DNA of 64,000 nt from Allobosea sp. (GTDB lineage: Bacteria > Pseudomonadota > Alphaproteobacteria > Rhizobiales > Kaistiaceae): positions 124,001 through 188,000 of the forward strand of contig JAFKFV010000013.1 of NCBI GenBank assembly GCA_017307955.1, read 5' to 3'. Made by a program: the position numbers and the translations under genes. The notes beneath the pieces were generated by a model. The model was not told the DNA's origin. It was given only the letters and a program-made list of their open reading frames with translations, and did no database searches. Of this stretch, positions 35,418-43,257 are shown in pieces. Each line of letters opens with the position of its first letter. Within the stretch, counting starts at the first letter, position 1.

Positions 35418-36422
35418 ATGGTCAAGACGACAAGGGACGGGCGCGACACGATCCTGGTGACGGGTGGCGCGGGCTTCATCGGCTCCAACATCGCCCGGGC
35501 GCTGGCCGCCGATGGCTGGCGGATCGTGGTGTCCGATTGGTTCGGCACCGGCGGCAAATGGAAGAACCTCGCCGGCGTGCTGCTCGATGACGTGCTGCGG
35601 CCCGAGGACGCGACCGAATGGCTGGCGGCGAACCAGGGCCGCGTCGAGGCCGTCGTCCATATGGGCGCCATTTCCGCGACCACCGAGCCGGATGTCGACC
35701 TCATCGTCGCGCGCAATATCCGAGCGACCTTCGATCTCTGGGCGATCGCCGCGCGCCAAGGCATCCGCTTCGTCTACGCCTCATCGGCGGCGACCTATGG
35801 CGACGGCAGCGCCGGCTTCGTGGACGACGCCTCGCCCGAGCATCTCGCGAGCCTCCGGCCGCTCAATGCCTATGGCTGGTCGAAGCTGGTCGCCGACCGC
35901 CGCTTCGTGGACGATGTCGCCGCGGGCCGGCCGACGCCGCCGCAATGGGCGGGCCTCCGCTTCTTCAACGTCTACGGGCCGAACGAGACGCACAAGGACG
36001 ACATGCGCTCGGTGATCCACAAGATCTGGCCGCTCGCCGCCGCCGGCGAGACGGTGACGCTCTTCCGCTCGCATGATCCGGCCTATGAGGATGGCGGCCA
36101 GCTGCGCGACTTCATCCATGTCGACGACTGCGTCGCGGTGGTGCGCTGGCTGATCGAGACTCCATCGGTCAGCGGAATCTTCAATGTCGGCACCGGCACC
36201 GCGCGCTCCTTCGCCGATCTCGCCCGCGCCGTCTTCGCCGCCGTCGGCCGCGAGCCGCGCATCGACTATATCGACATGCCGGAGCGCATCCGCGGCGCCT
36301 ACCAGTATTTCACGCAGTCCGACCAGACCAAGCTGCGCGCGGCCGGTTTCGAGGGGCAGTTCACCTCGCTCGAGGACGGCGTCGCACGCTATATCGCGGC
36401 GCTCGAGGCGGCGAAGGCGTGA
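35418..36422 (+). CDS. hldD: ADP-L-glycero-D-manno-heptose 6-epimerase
   Basis: A 334-residue extended SDR enzyme converting ADP-D,D-heptose to ADP-L,D-heptose. The NADP-binding motif GGAGFIG is at 16-22 and the YGWSK catalytic pair at Tyr152/Lys156. Family signatures are SDWFGTGGKWKNLAG, RFFNVYGPNETHKDDMRSVIHKIW and YQYFTQSDQTKLRAAG. ATG 35418 is chosen because the protein begins 15 residues before the Rossmann motif, as usual. It lies 22 bp after waaF. Confidence 0.96.
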   Translation: MVKTTRDGRDTILVTGGAGFIGSNIARALAADGWRIVVSDWFGTGGKWKNLAGVLLDDVLRPEDATEWLAANQGRVEAVVHMGAISATTEPDVDLIVARNIRATFDLWAIAARQGIRFVYASSAATYGDGSAGFVDDASPEHLASLRPLNAYGWSKLVADRRFVDDVAAGRPTPPQWAGLRFFNVYGPNETHKDDMRSVIHKIWPLAAAGETVTLFRSHDPAYEDGGQLRDFIHVDDCVAVVRWLIETPSVSGIFNVGTGTARSFADLARAVFAAVGREPRIDYIDMPERIRGAYQYFTQSDQTKLRAAGFEGQFTSLEDGVARYIAALEAAKA

Positions 36423-36424
36423 CG

Positions 36425-36982
36425 ATGCCGGCTACCTGGCGGCCGGCCGCCTTCCTCGACCGCGACGGCGTGATCAATATCGACCATGGCTATGTCGTGC
36501 GGCCGGAGGACCTCGCTTTCGTCACGGGCGCGCCGGCGGCGATCCGCCGGCTGAACGAAGCCGGCTATCTCGTCGTGGTCGTCACCAACCAGTCCGGCGT
36601 CGCGCGCGGCTATTTCACGGAAGACGATGTCGCGCGCTTCCATGATTACCTGCGGAGTGAACTCGCTCAGCATGGTGCGCGGATCGACGCGATCTACACT
36701 GCCCCGCACCACCCTGAGGCGGTGATCGATGCCTATCGCGCCGATCATCCGGACCGCAAGCCGCGCCCCGGCATGCTTCTGAAGGCCTTCGCCGAGCTGC
36801 CGATCGAAAAGGAAGGCTCGTTCCTCGTCGGCGACAAGGCGAGCGACATCGAGGCGGCAGACGCGGCGGGCATCCCGGGCCATCTCTTCCAGGGAGGCGA
36901 TCACGGCGGCGATCTTGACGCCTTCATCGCCGGCGTGCTCGCTCTCGCCACAACGAATCCGGTCTCCGGGGAGGATCGATGA
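36425..36982 (+). CDS. gmhB: D-glycero-D-manno-heptose 1,7-bisphosphate 7-phosphatase, zinc cysteines absent
   Basis: A 185-residue HAD-family histidinol-phosphatase-type enzyme with nucleophile FLDRDGVIN (Asp12, Asp14), VVVTNQSGVARGYFTE and GDKASDIEAADAAG. In E. coli GmhB the loop is CPHH...CDCRKPxPGM, binding zinc through three cysteines and a histidine. Here it reads APHHPEAV...DHPDRKPRPGM, so all three cysteines are replaced. The reaction is still likely given the operon. ATG 36425 (GAAGG 7 bp upstream) is preferred to GTG 36419, which overlaps the hldD stop. It overlaps hldE by 4 bp. Confidence 0.9.
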   Translation: MPATWRPAAFLDRDGVINIDHGYVVRPEDLAFVTGAPAAIRRLNEAGYLVVVVTNQSGVARGYFTEDDVARFHDYLRSELAQHGARIDAIYTAPHHPEAVIDAYRADHPDRKPRPGMLLKAFAELPIEKEGSFLVGDKASDIEAADAAGIPGHLFQGGDHGGDLDAFIAGVLALATTNPVSGEDR

Positions 36983-38418
36983 GCCCGACCAGGACGCTCG
37001 CCCGCATCGCCGTCATCGGCGACGTGATGGTCGACCGCTATATTACCGGCTCGGTCAGCCGCATCTCGCCCGAGGCGCCGGTGCCGGTGCTGCTGCATGG
37101 GGCCGAGCGGATCGTCGCCGGCGGCGCCGCTAATGTCGCCGCCAATGCCGCGGCGCTCGGTGCCGCCGTCGCGCTGGTCGGCCTTGTCGGTCATGACCAA
37201 CCGGCCGAGCAGCTGCGCGGCGTCCTCTCGGACCATCCCTCGATCGATCTCTCCGGCCTCGTGATCGACCCGGCCCGGCCGACCGTGACCAAGACCCGCG
37301 TCATGAGCGGCCACCAGCAGATCGTGCGCATCGACGCCGAACTGAGCGCGCCGGCTCTCGGCCATGTTGCGGAGGAACTGGTCGCGCGCGGCCGCGTCGC
37401 CATCCGCGATGCCTCTGTCCTCGTGCTCTCCGATTATGCCAAGGGCGTGCTGACCGACGCCGTGATCGGCGCGCTGATCGCCGAGGCGCAGGTGGCGGGC
37501 GTGCCCGTCATCGTCGATCCGAAGCGGCGCACCTTCGAGGCCTATCGCGGCGCGAGCCTCGTCACGCCGAACCGCAAGGAACTCTTCGAGGCGACCGGCC
37601 TTCCCGACGACACCGACGAGGATGCAGCCCGAGCCGCGGAAGCGGCGGCGCGGCAGTTCGGCGGCGACGTGATGGTGACGCGGGCCGAAAAGGGCATGAC
37701 GCTCTGGCGCCGAGGCGGCACGGTGAAACATGTGCCGGCGCATGCCCGCGAGGTCTTCGACGTCTCGGGCGCCGGCGACACGGCACTCGCCGCCCTCGCC
37801 GTCTCGCTGGCCGATGGCCGCGAGATCGAGGCGGCGATGGAGATCGCCAACAGCGCCGCCGCCATTGCCGTCTCGAAGCTCGGCACGGCGATCGTCACCC
37901 GCGCTGAACTCGAGGCCGCGCTCAACCGACAGATCGCCGACGCGGTGCCGCCCGGCGCCCTCGTGAGCCGCGGGGAAGCCGCCGCCATCGCCGCCACCTG
38001 GCGGGCGGCGGGCGAGACGGTCGTCTTCACCAATGGCGTGTTCGACCTCGTCCATCCCGGCCATATCAGCCTGATCGAGCAGGCCGCCCGCGAGGGCGAC
38101 CGCCTCATCGTCGGGCTCAATTCGGATGCCTCCGTGAAGCGGCTCAAGGGCGACAGCCGCCCGCTGCAGGACGAGGCTGCACGCGCCCGCGTGCTCGGCG
38201 CGCTGCGCGATGTCGACCTCGTGGTGCTGTTCGGCGAGGACACGCCGGGAGAGCTGATCGAGGCGATCCGGCCGGGCGTGCTCGTGAAGGGCGCGGACTA
38301 CAAGCCGCACGAGGTGGTCGGCGCCGATTTCGTCATCGCCAATGGCGGGCGACTGGTGCTGGCCGATCTCATGGCCGGGCGCTCGACGACGGCGCTCGTC
38401 AAAGCGGCGCGCTCGTGA
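36979..38418 (+). CDS. hldE: bifunctional heptose-7-phosphate kinase / heptose-1-phosphate adenylyltransferase
   Basis: A 479-residue two-domain protein. Residues 1 to about 320 are a PfkB-type kinase (GDVMVDRYITGSVSRISPEAPVPVL; anion hole and base in SGAGDTALA, Asp267). Residues about 345-479 are a cytidylyltransferase-like domain with TNGVFDLVHPGH (HxGH, His359) and LKGDSRPLQ. It phosphorylates heptose-7-P at C1 and later adenylylates heptose-1-P. It overlaps gmhB and the AGE gene by 4 bp each. Confidence 0.97.
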   Translation: MSPTRTLARIAVIGDVMVDRYITGSVSRISPEAPVPVLLHGAERIVAGGAANVAANAAALGAAVALVGLVGHDQPAEQLRGVLSDHPSIDLSGLVIDPARPTVTKTRVMSGHQQIVRIDAELSAPALGHVAEELVARGRVAIRDASVLVLSDYAKGVLTDAVIGALIAEAQVAGVPVIVDPKRRTFEAYRGASLVTPNRKELFEATGLPDDTDEDAARAAEAAARQFGGDVMVTRAEKGMTLWRRGGTVKHVPAHAREVFDVSGAGDTALAALAVSLADGREIEAAMEIANSAAAIAVSKLGTAIVTRAELEAALNRQIADAVPPGALVSRGEAAAIAATWRAAGETVVFTNGVFDLVHPGHISLIEQAAREGDRLIVGLNSDASVKRLKGDSRPLQDEAARARVLGALRDVDLVVLFGEDTPGELIEAIRPGVLVKGADYKPHEVVGADFVIANGGRLVLADLMAGRSTTALVKAARS

Positions 38419-39557
38419 AGACGCTGCCGCAGGCGCGGGACTGGGCGACCCGCCTCGCCTTCCCGCTCTGGTCGACAACCGGCTTCGATGCCGGCCTCGG
38501 CCTATATCACGAGCGGCTCGACCTCGACCGGAGGCCGATCGCGGCGAGCCCGCGCCGGCTGATGGTGCAGGCGCGGCAGATCGCGACCTTCGCCCGCGCG
38601 ACGCTGGCCGGCTGGCATCGCCCCGGACCGGAGGCCGAGGCGCTCGATCGTGCCATCCGCCTCTACCACGGCCGCGACGGGGCGCCGGGCTGGATCTTCT
38701 CGGTGTCGCCAACGGGGGCGCCGGACCGCGATGTACGGGATCTCTACACGCACGCCTTCATCCTCTATGCGCTTGCCTGGCACCACCGCGTGACCGGCGA
38801 TCCGGCGCTGATCCGCCTCGCCGACGAGACGCTCGCCGAAATGGACGCGATCTTCGCCGCGCCGCATGGCGGCTTCAGCGATGCCGTGCCGGCCGCCGAC
38901 GCGATCCGTCGTCAGAACCCGCATATGCACCTGCTCGAGGCGCTGCTGGCGCTCTATGAGGCGACAGGCGGCGAACGCTTCATGGCCCGCGCCGAGCATC
39001 TCATCGCGCTCGCGACCGATCGCTTCATCGCCGCCGATGGCGGGGCGCTGATCGAGGATTTCAGCCTCGACTGGCAGCCCCTCGCAGCGCCCGGCGGCAA
39101 CCGCGTCGAGCCCGGCCACCTGTATGAATGGGCCTGGCTGCTCGGCGAATATGTCCGCCTTGGGGGCGTCATCGAGGACGGGCTGCGCGAGCGGCTGATC
39201 CAGTTCGCGACGCGGACCGGCGTCGATCCCGCAAGCGGGCGCATCGTCGACGCCGTCAACGACCATGGCGGCATCATTGCCGCCTCGACGCGTTCCTGGC
39301 CGCATGCCGAGGGCGTCAAGGCCTTCGCCGCCGCCGCGATGCGGGGGAGCGAGGGCGCCGAAGCCTGGGCCGATCGCCTCCTCGCCTATCTCATGACCGC
39401 CTTCGCGCCCGACCGCCTCGCCGGCGGCTGGATCGACCGCTTCGACGCGGAAGGCCGGCCGCTGGTCGACCACATGCCGGCGAGCACGCTCTACCACATC
39501 GCCGGTGCGATCTTCGAAGCGGAACTCGCTTTCGGATCAGGTGCTTCCGGCCGTTGA
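38415..39557 (+). CDS. AGE-family epimerase/isomerase
   Basis: A 380-residue (alpha/alpha)6-barrel protein of the N-acylglucosamine 2-epimerase / mannose isomerase family. The expected active-site histidines appear in NPHMHLLEALLALY, EPGHLYEWAWLL, SWPHAEG and STLYHIAGA. It starts at GTG 38415, overlapping the hldE stop, so it belongs to the heptose operon. No gmhA is present in the window, and this protein occupies a place where an aldose-ketose isomerase would fit. It may isomerise a sugar phosphate such as sedoheptulose-7-P or mannose-6-P; this is inference. It ends 21 bp inside convergent waaC. Confidence 0.9.
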   Translation: MKTLPQARDWATRLAFPLWSTTGFDAGLGLYHERLDLDRRPIAASPRRLMVQARQIATFARATLAGWHRPGPEAEALDRAIRLYHGRDGAPGWIFSVSPTGAPDRDVRDLYTHAFILYALAWHHRVTGDPALIRLADETLAEMDAIFAAPHGGFSDAVPAADAIRRQNPHMHLLEALLALYEATGGERFMARAEHLIALATDRFIAADGGALIEDFSLDWQPLAAPGGNRVEPGHLYEWAWLLGEYVRLGGVIEDGLRERLIQFATRTGVDPASGRIVDAVNDHGGIIAASTRSWPHAEGVKAFAAAAMRGSEGAEAWADRLLAYLMTAFAPDRLAGGWIDRFDAEGRPLVDHMPASTLYHIAGAIFEAELAFGSGASGR

Positions 39558-40571
39558 CGGAATCAGTTTGCGAAGTTCCGCAAAGACGTCCGCCGGCGCG
39601 TGATCAGCGAGGCAGGGCGGCCCCTCGCCGAAATCCGGCTTCAGCGCGCACCGGCTCCTCTCACAGGGAACACAGGGCAGACGGCCGACGAATTCATGCG
39701 TCCGCGCTCCCACGAGGCCTGTAAGGCCCGGATTGGTCGGCCCATAGAGCCCGATGGTGGGGAGGTCGAGCGCCGCGGCGAGATGGCCGAGGCCGGTATC
39801 GACCGTGACGACGCCCGACGCGCCAGCCAACGCGGGAACGAGCGCGTCGAGGCGGCCGGGCGGCAGCACGCGCACGCTGTCGATGCCTGAAGCAATGGAG
39901 GCCACGCGAGCCTCTTCGCGCGGCCCATGGGCGAAGAGGACGGTTTCGAGCCCGAGTTCCCCGGCCCTCGCGGCAACGACGCGCCAACCCTCGACAGTCC
40001 AGGTCTTGGTCGGCCAGGTCGTGCCGTGAATGAGGACGACATAGGGCCGGGAGAACGGATCGCCGGCAATCGCGGCGCGGTCGAGGCCGGCATCAGGGGC
40101 TGTCACCGGCATCGGATAGCCGAGCGCGGCGGCGAACAGGCGGCGGATGCGGACCGCCATATGCTCGACCTCGGGGATGTCGTGGCCGACATGATAGGTC
40201 AGCGCCGCCATGCCCTCACGGGCCGTGGCGCGGCTGAATCCATGCCGCCGTCCTCCCTTGGCGAGACGGGCGGCAAAGGCGCTCTTCATCAGGCCCTGCG
40301 CGTCGATGATGACATCATAGCGACGCGCCGCGAGCAGCCTACGCGCGGCTCGGAAATCGGCGAGCGCCGCGAACGGCTTCTTCTTCATCCGCCGGATCGG
40401 CAGCGGAATGACGGTCTCGACCGCCGGATGCAGCCGCGCCAGCGGCGCGAAGCTCTCGTCGACCAGCCAGTCGATCGCGATGCCCGGCACCGCCCGCGCC
40501 GCATCGGTGAGCGCCGGGAAGCTGTGGACGACATCGCCGAGCGAGGAGAGCTTCACCAGGAGAACGCGCAT
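39537..40571 (-). CDS. waaC: ADP-heptose:LPS heptosyltransferase I
   Basis: A 344-residue GT9 enzyme that adds the first heptose to Kdo2-lipid A. It begins MRVLLVKLSSLGDVVHSFPALTDA, the WaaC hallmark, and has VIIDAQGLMKSAFAARLA, LIHGTTWPTKTWTVEGW and TVDTGLGHLAAALDLPTIGLYGPTNPGLTG. It is on the opposite strand to the waaF-hldE operon and overlaps its last gene tail-to-tail by 21 bp. The C terminus carries CVPCERSRCALK. Confidence 0.95.
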   Translation of the reverse strand: MRVLLVKLSSLGDVVHSFPALTDAARAVPGIAIDWLVDESFAPLARLHPAVETVIPLPIRRMKKKPFAALADFRAARRLLAARRYDVIIDAQGLMKSAFAARLAKGGRRHGFSRATAREGMAALTYHVGHDIPEVEHMAVRIRRLFAAALGYPMPVTAPDAGLDRAAIAGDPFSRPYVVLIHGTTWPTKTWTVEGWRVVAARAGELGLETVLFAHGPREEARVASIASGIDSVRVLPPGRLDALVPALAGASGVVTVDTGLGHLAAALDLPTIGLYGPTNPGLTGLVGARTHEFVGRLPCVPCERSRCALKPDFGEGPPCLADHAPADVFAELRKLIPSTAGST

Positions 40572-40639
40572 GCCGCGAGCCTATCGCCGAAGCGCCGGAA
40601 CTTGGCAAGAAGGATGGCGCGTTGCCGAGCCTTGCATCC

Positions 40640-41728
40640 TTAGTCGGTGATCGGGATCGGATCGGCGAGCGCGCGGCGGTGGGCGACCACGGCGATGAGC
40701 ACCACGGCGGCACCGAACTGATGCGTCAGCGCGAGGTCGATCGGGACCACCATCAGGAGCGTCATGACGCCGATGCCGGCCTGCGCGATGACGAGGAGCG
40801 CCAGGAAACGCGCCCGCCGCGCCGCCCGCGAGCCGGGCGCGACGCGAAACGCCTGGAAGGCGTGGATGAAGGCGGCGACGAGCAGCAGATAGGCGACCAT
40901 GCGGTGATCGAACTGCACCGTCATCACGTCCTCGAACACGCTGCGCCAGACGGGCTCGTATTCGTAGACGCGGCTCGGGATCAGCGCGCCGTCCATCAAG
41001 GGCCAGGTGTTGTAGGTAAAACCGGCATCGAGGCCGGCGACGAGGCCGCCGAGGAAAATTTGGACGAAGACGAGGACGACCAGGAACGTCGCCATGCCCT
41101 TCAGCGGCGCGACGCGATCGCGGGCGTCGCCGTCATTGGCGCCGAGCCCGCGCCGGACCCAGACCGTCGCCGCGAGGATGAAGCAGGCGAGCGTCAGATG
41201 AGTCGCCAGCCGGTACTGGCTGACATCGACCCGGTTCACGAGCCCGCTCGCCACCATCCACCAGCCGACCGCGCCCTGCAGGCCGCCGAGCACGAAGAGG
41301 CCGATGAGCGGCGGCACGAGCTTTCTCTCGATGCGGCCGGTGACCCAGAAGAAGATGAGCGGAACGAAGAAGACGGCCCCGATCAGCCGGCCGAGCAGGC
41401 GATGCGCCCATTCCCACCAGAAGATCGACTTGAACGCGTCGAGCGACATGCCCTTGTTGATCTGCTGGTACTGCGGAATCTGGCGGTACTTGTCGAACTC
41501 CTCCTGCCACTCGGCGGCATTGAGCGGCGGAACGACGCCGTGGATCGGCTTCCATTCGGTGATCGACAGGCCGGAATTGGTGAGGCGCGTGGCACCGCCG
41601 ACAACGATCATGGCGACGATCATCAGGATCACGACGCCGAGCCAGGTGCGGATCATGGCGCGGTCGCGCCGGCGGTCCCGCTTTGCTGCGGGCGCGATGG
41701 AACCGGGCATCGGGATGCTGTCCGTCAT
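40640..41728 (-). CDS. ctaA: heme A synthase (COX15/CtaA family)
   Basis: A 362-residue inner-membrane enzyme with about eight helices that oxidises the heme O C8 methyl group to give heme A for aa3-type oxidases. Heme-ligand histidines are seen in FWWEWAHRLLGR, LATHLTLACF, VQFDHRMVAY and LTHQFGAAVVL. The signature GGATRLTNSGLSITEWKPI is intact. ATG 41728 (GAAGG 6 bp upstream) is preferred to an in-frame start 60 bp upstream. It is monocistronic and divergent from the DUF2842 gene. Confidence 0.96.
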   Translation of the reverse strand: MTDSIPMPGSIAPAAKRDRRRDRAMIRTWLGVVILMIVAMIVVGGATRLTNSGLSITEWKPIHGVVPPLNAAEWQEEFDKYRQIPQYQQINKGMSLDAFKSIFWWEWAHRLLGRLIGAVFFVPLIFFWVTGRIERKLVPPLIGLFVLGGLQGAVGWWMVASGLVNRVDVSQYRLATHLTLACFILAATVWVRRGLGANDGDARDRVAPLKGMATFLVVLVFVQIFLGGLVAGLDAGFTYNTWPLMDGALIPSRVYEYEPVWRSVFEDVMTVQFDHRMVAYLLLVAAFIHAFQAFRVAPGSRAARRARFLALLVIAQAGIGVMTLLMVVPIDLALTHQFGAAVVLIAVVAHRRALADPIPITD

Positions 41729-41873
41729 GTCAAACCTTCGCCGGCCCCCCGGCACCAGCCACTTAGCGCCCCCTCTCACCAGCGACAACCGGCACCTCGT
41801 CGCATGGAGGCGCCCCTTGCTGTTCGGGGACGCGCCGTCTAGCTAGGGCCTTACAAAGAGCCAAGGAGAGACC

Positions 41874-42080
41874 ATGCCGGAACGGCTGCGCAAATTCATC
41901 GGCATGATCGCGCTGGTGCTGTTCGTCGTGGTCTATGCGCTCGTCGTCGTGACTATCCCGATCCAGAACATCCCGCCGGCGCTGTTCTGGCCGGCCTATG
42001 CGCTGGCGGGCCTCGCCTGGGTGCCGCCTGCCGGGCTCATCATAAGATGGATGCAGAAACCGTCGCGGCCACGGGCGTGA
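41874..42080 (+). CDS. DUF2842 small membrane protein
   Basis: A 68-residue protein with two helices (FIGMIALVLFVVVYALVVV and ALFWPAYALAGLAWVPPAGLIIRWM), matching DUF2842, an alphaproteobacterial family of unknown function. A strong ribosome-binding site, AAGGAGAG, precedes the ATG. Its 3' end overlaps the end of the convergent polysaccharide deacetylase gene by 41 bp. It often lies beside ctaA, as here. Confidence 0.9.
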   Translation: MPERLRKFIGMIALVLFVVVYALVVVTIPIQNIPPALFWPAYALAGLAWVPPAGLIIRWMQKPSRPRA

Positions 42081-43128
42081 GACCGCGCAGCCGCTTGACG
42101 CCCCGCTCCAGCGCATAGGGAACGCCGGAGAGGAAGAGGTCGATATAGCGGATCGCCTGATAGCCGCCATTGACCGAGATGCGCGGCAGGGCATGCAGCC
42201 GGTCGGCGGCGCCGTCGAGGACGCCGCGACGGGTCGTGACGGCGGTGGCGAAGCCGAGCTCGCGCGCGAGGGCAAATTCGCGCTCGTCGGCGGTGCGCGG
42301 CGAGCCATAGGGGAACGCGAAATGCCGCGCGTCGATCCCGGCCATTTCCTTCAGGCGCGCCCGGCTCTCGCTCATCTCGCGCCGCGCCCGCGCCGCATCG
42401 AGCCGCGCCAGCGCATAATGGCCGACCGTATGGGCGCCGATGGTCGCCAGCGGGTCCGCGGCAAGCTGCCGCACCTCGCGCCAGTCCATGATCAGATCGT
42501 CGGCCATGGCCGCGGCGTCAATGCCATGCGAGGCGGCGATGCGGGCCACGATCCGGCGCTGCTCGTCCTCGCAGCAATCGGCCAGCGCCTGGATGATCGC
42601 CTCGAGCGCGGCCTGCTTCTCGCGGACGCTGCGCGCGGGGAGGTCGAGGTCGCGCTCGCCGAACCGCGCGGTGATGCGCTGGTTCCGGGCGACGGCGGCG
42701 CCGACAATGTCCCACCAGGGAAGCGCCGTGCGGTCGACCAGCCCCGTCGCGACATAGATCGTGAAGGGCGCGCCCGCCGCCTTCAGGATCGGGAAGGCCT
42801 CGGTAAGGTTGTTGCGGTATCCGTCATCGAAAGTCAGGACGACAAACCGCCGTCCGGGCGATCCGCCAGAAAGCCGCCGCGCCGCCTCGTCGAGATCGAC
42901 GATGTCGATGTCGCGCTGCCTCAACCGGCGGATGACGGCGGCGAGGAAGTCGGGAGTGACGTCGAGATGCGGATTGGGTCGGAATCGTCCGGCACCGGGA
43001 CGGCGGACGTGATGGAACATCAGGATCGCGCCGGCACCCTCAGTCATGGGCCCGACGAGCCTGTGCGCATGGCTCCAGTAAAGAGCGTTCAGCGCCGTCT
43101 TCAGTCCGATCGTGGTCAGTTCGTTCAT
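42040..43128 (-). CDS. polysaccharide deacetylase family protein (NodB-homology, CE4)
   Basis: A 362-residue protein. The CE4 domain starts with ILMFHHVRR, then motif 1 VVLTFDDGYRNN (metal-binding Asp pair) and motif 2 IGAHTVGHYAL (metal-binding His). Motif 3-like FPYGSPRTADEREFALARELGFATAVTT follows. No signal peptide is seen, so the protein is probably cytosolic or membrane-associated. It likely removes N-acetyl groups from a polysaccharide or lipid-linked precursor of the adjacent EPS cluster. It is divergent from the GNAT gene. Confidence 0.9.
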   Translation of the reverse strand: MNELTTIGLKTALNALYWSHAHRLVGPMTEGAGAILMFHHVRRPGAGRFRPNPHLDVTPDFLAAVIRRLRQRDIDIVDLDEAARRLSGGSPGRRFVVLTFDDGYRNNLTEAFPILKAAGAPFTIYVATGLVDRTALPWWDIVGAAVARNQRITARFGERDLDLPARSVREKQAALEAIIQALADCCEDEQRRIVARIAASHGIDAAAMADDLIMDWREVRQLAADPLATIGAHTVGHYALARLDAARARREMSESRARLKEMAGIDARHFAFPYGSPRTADEREFALARELGFATAVTTRRGVLDGAADRLHALPRISVNGGYQAIRYIDLFLSGVPYALERGVKRLRGLTPVAATVSASIL

Positions 43129-43187
43129 GGTCCGTCGGGGGTCCGGCTGGCCAGCGAACCCGGAGCTTCGGCGCCCCGAGCCTCACA

Positions 43188-43217
43188 TGACGATCATGTT
43201 AACATCCCGTTGACGAT
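43188..43217. promoter_or_regulatory. palindrome and direct repeats in the deacetylase/GNAT divergent promoter region
   Basis: The 10-bp palindrome ATGTTAACAT (43196-43205) is flanked by direct repeats TGACGAT at 43188-43194 and 43211-43217. TTGACG at 43210 is a possible -35 for the GNAT gene, but no good -10 follows at 17 bp. This may be a regulator site between two divergent envelope genes. Confidence 0.45.
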
Positions 43218-43257
43218 TCCCGCCGCTACTCGCGCAAGTTTTAGGAAAGTTTGGTAA

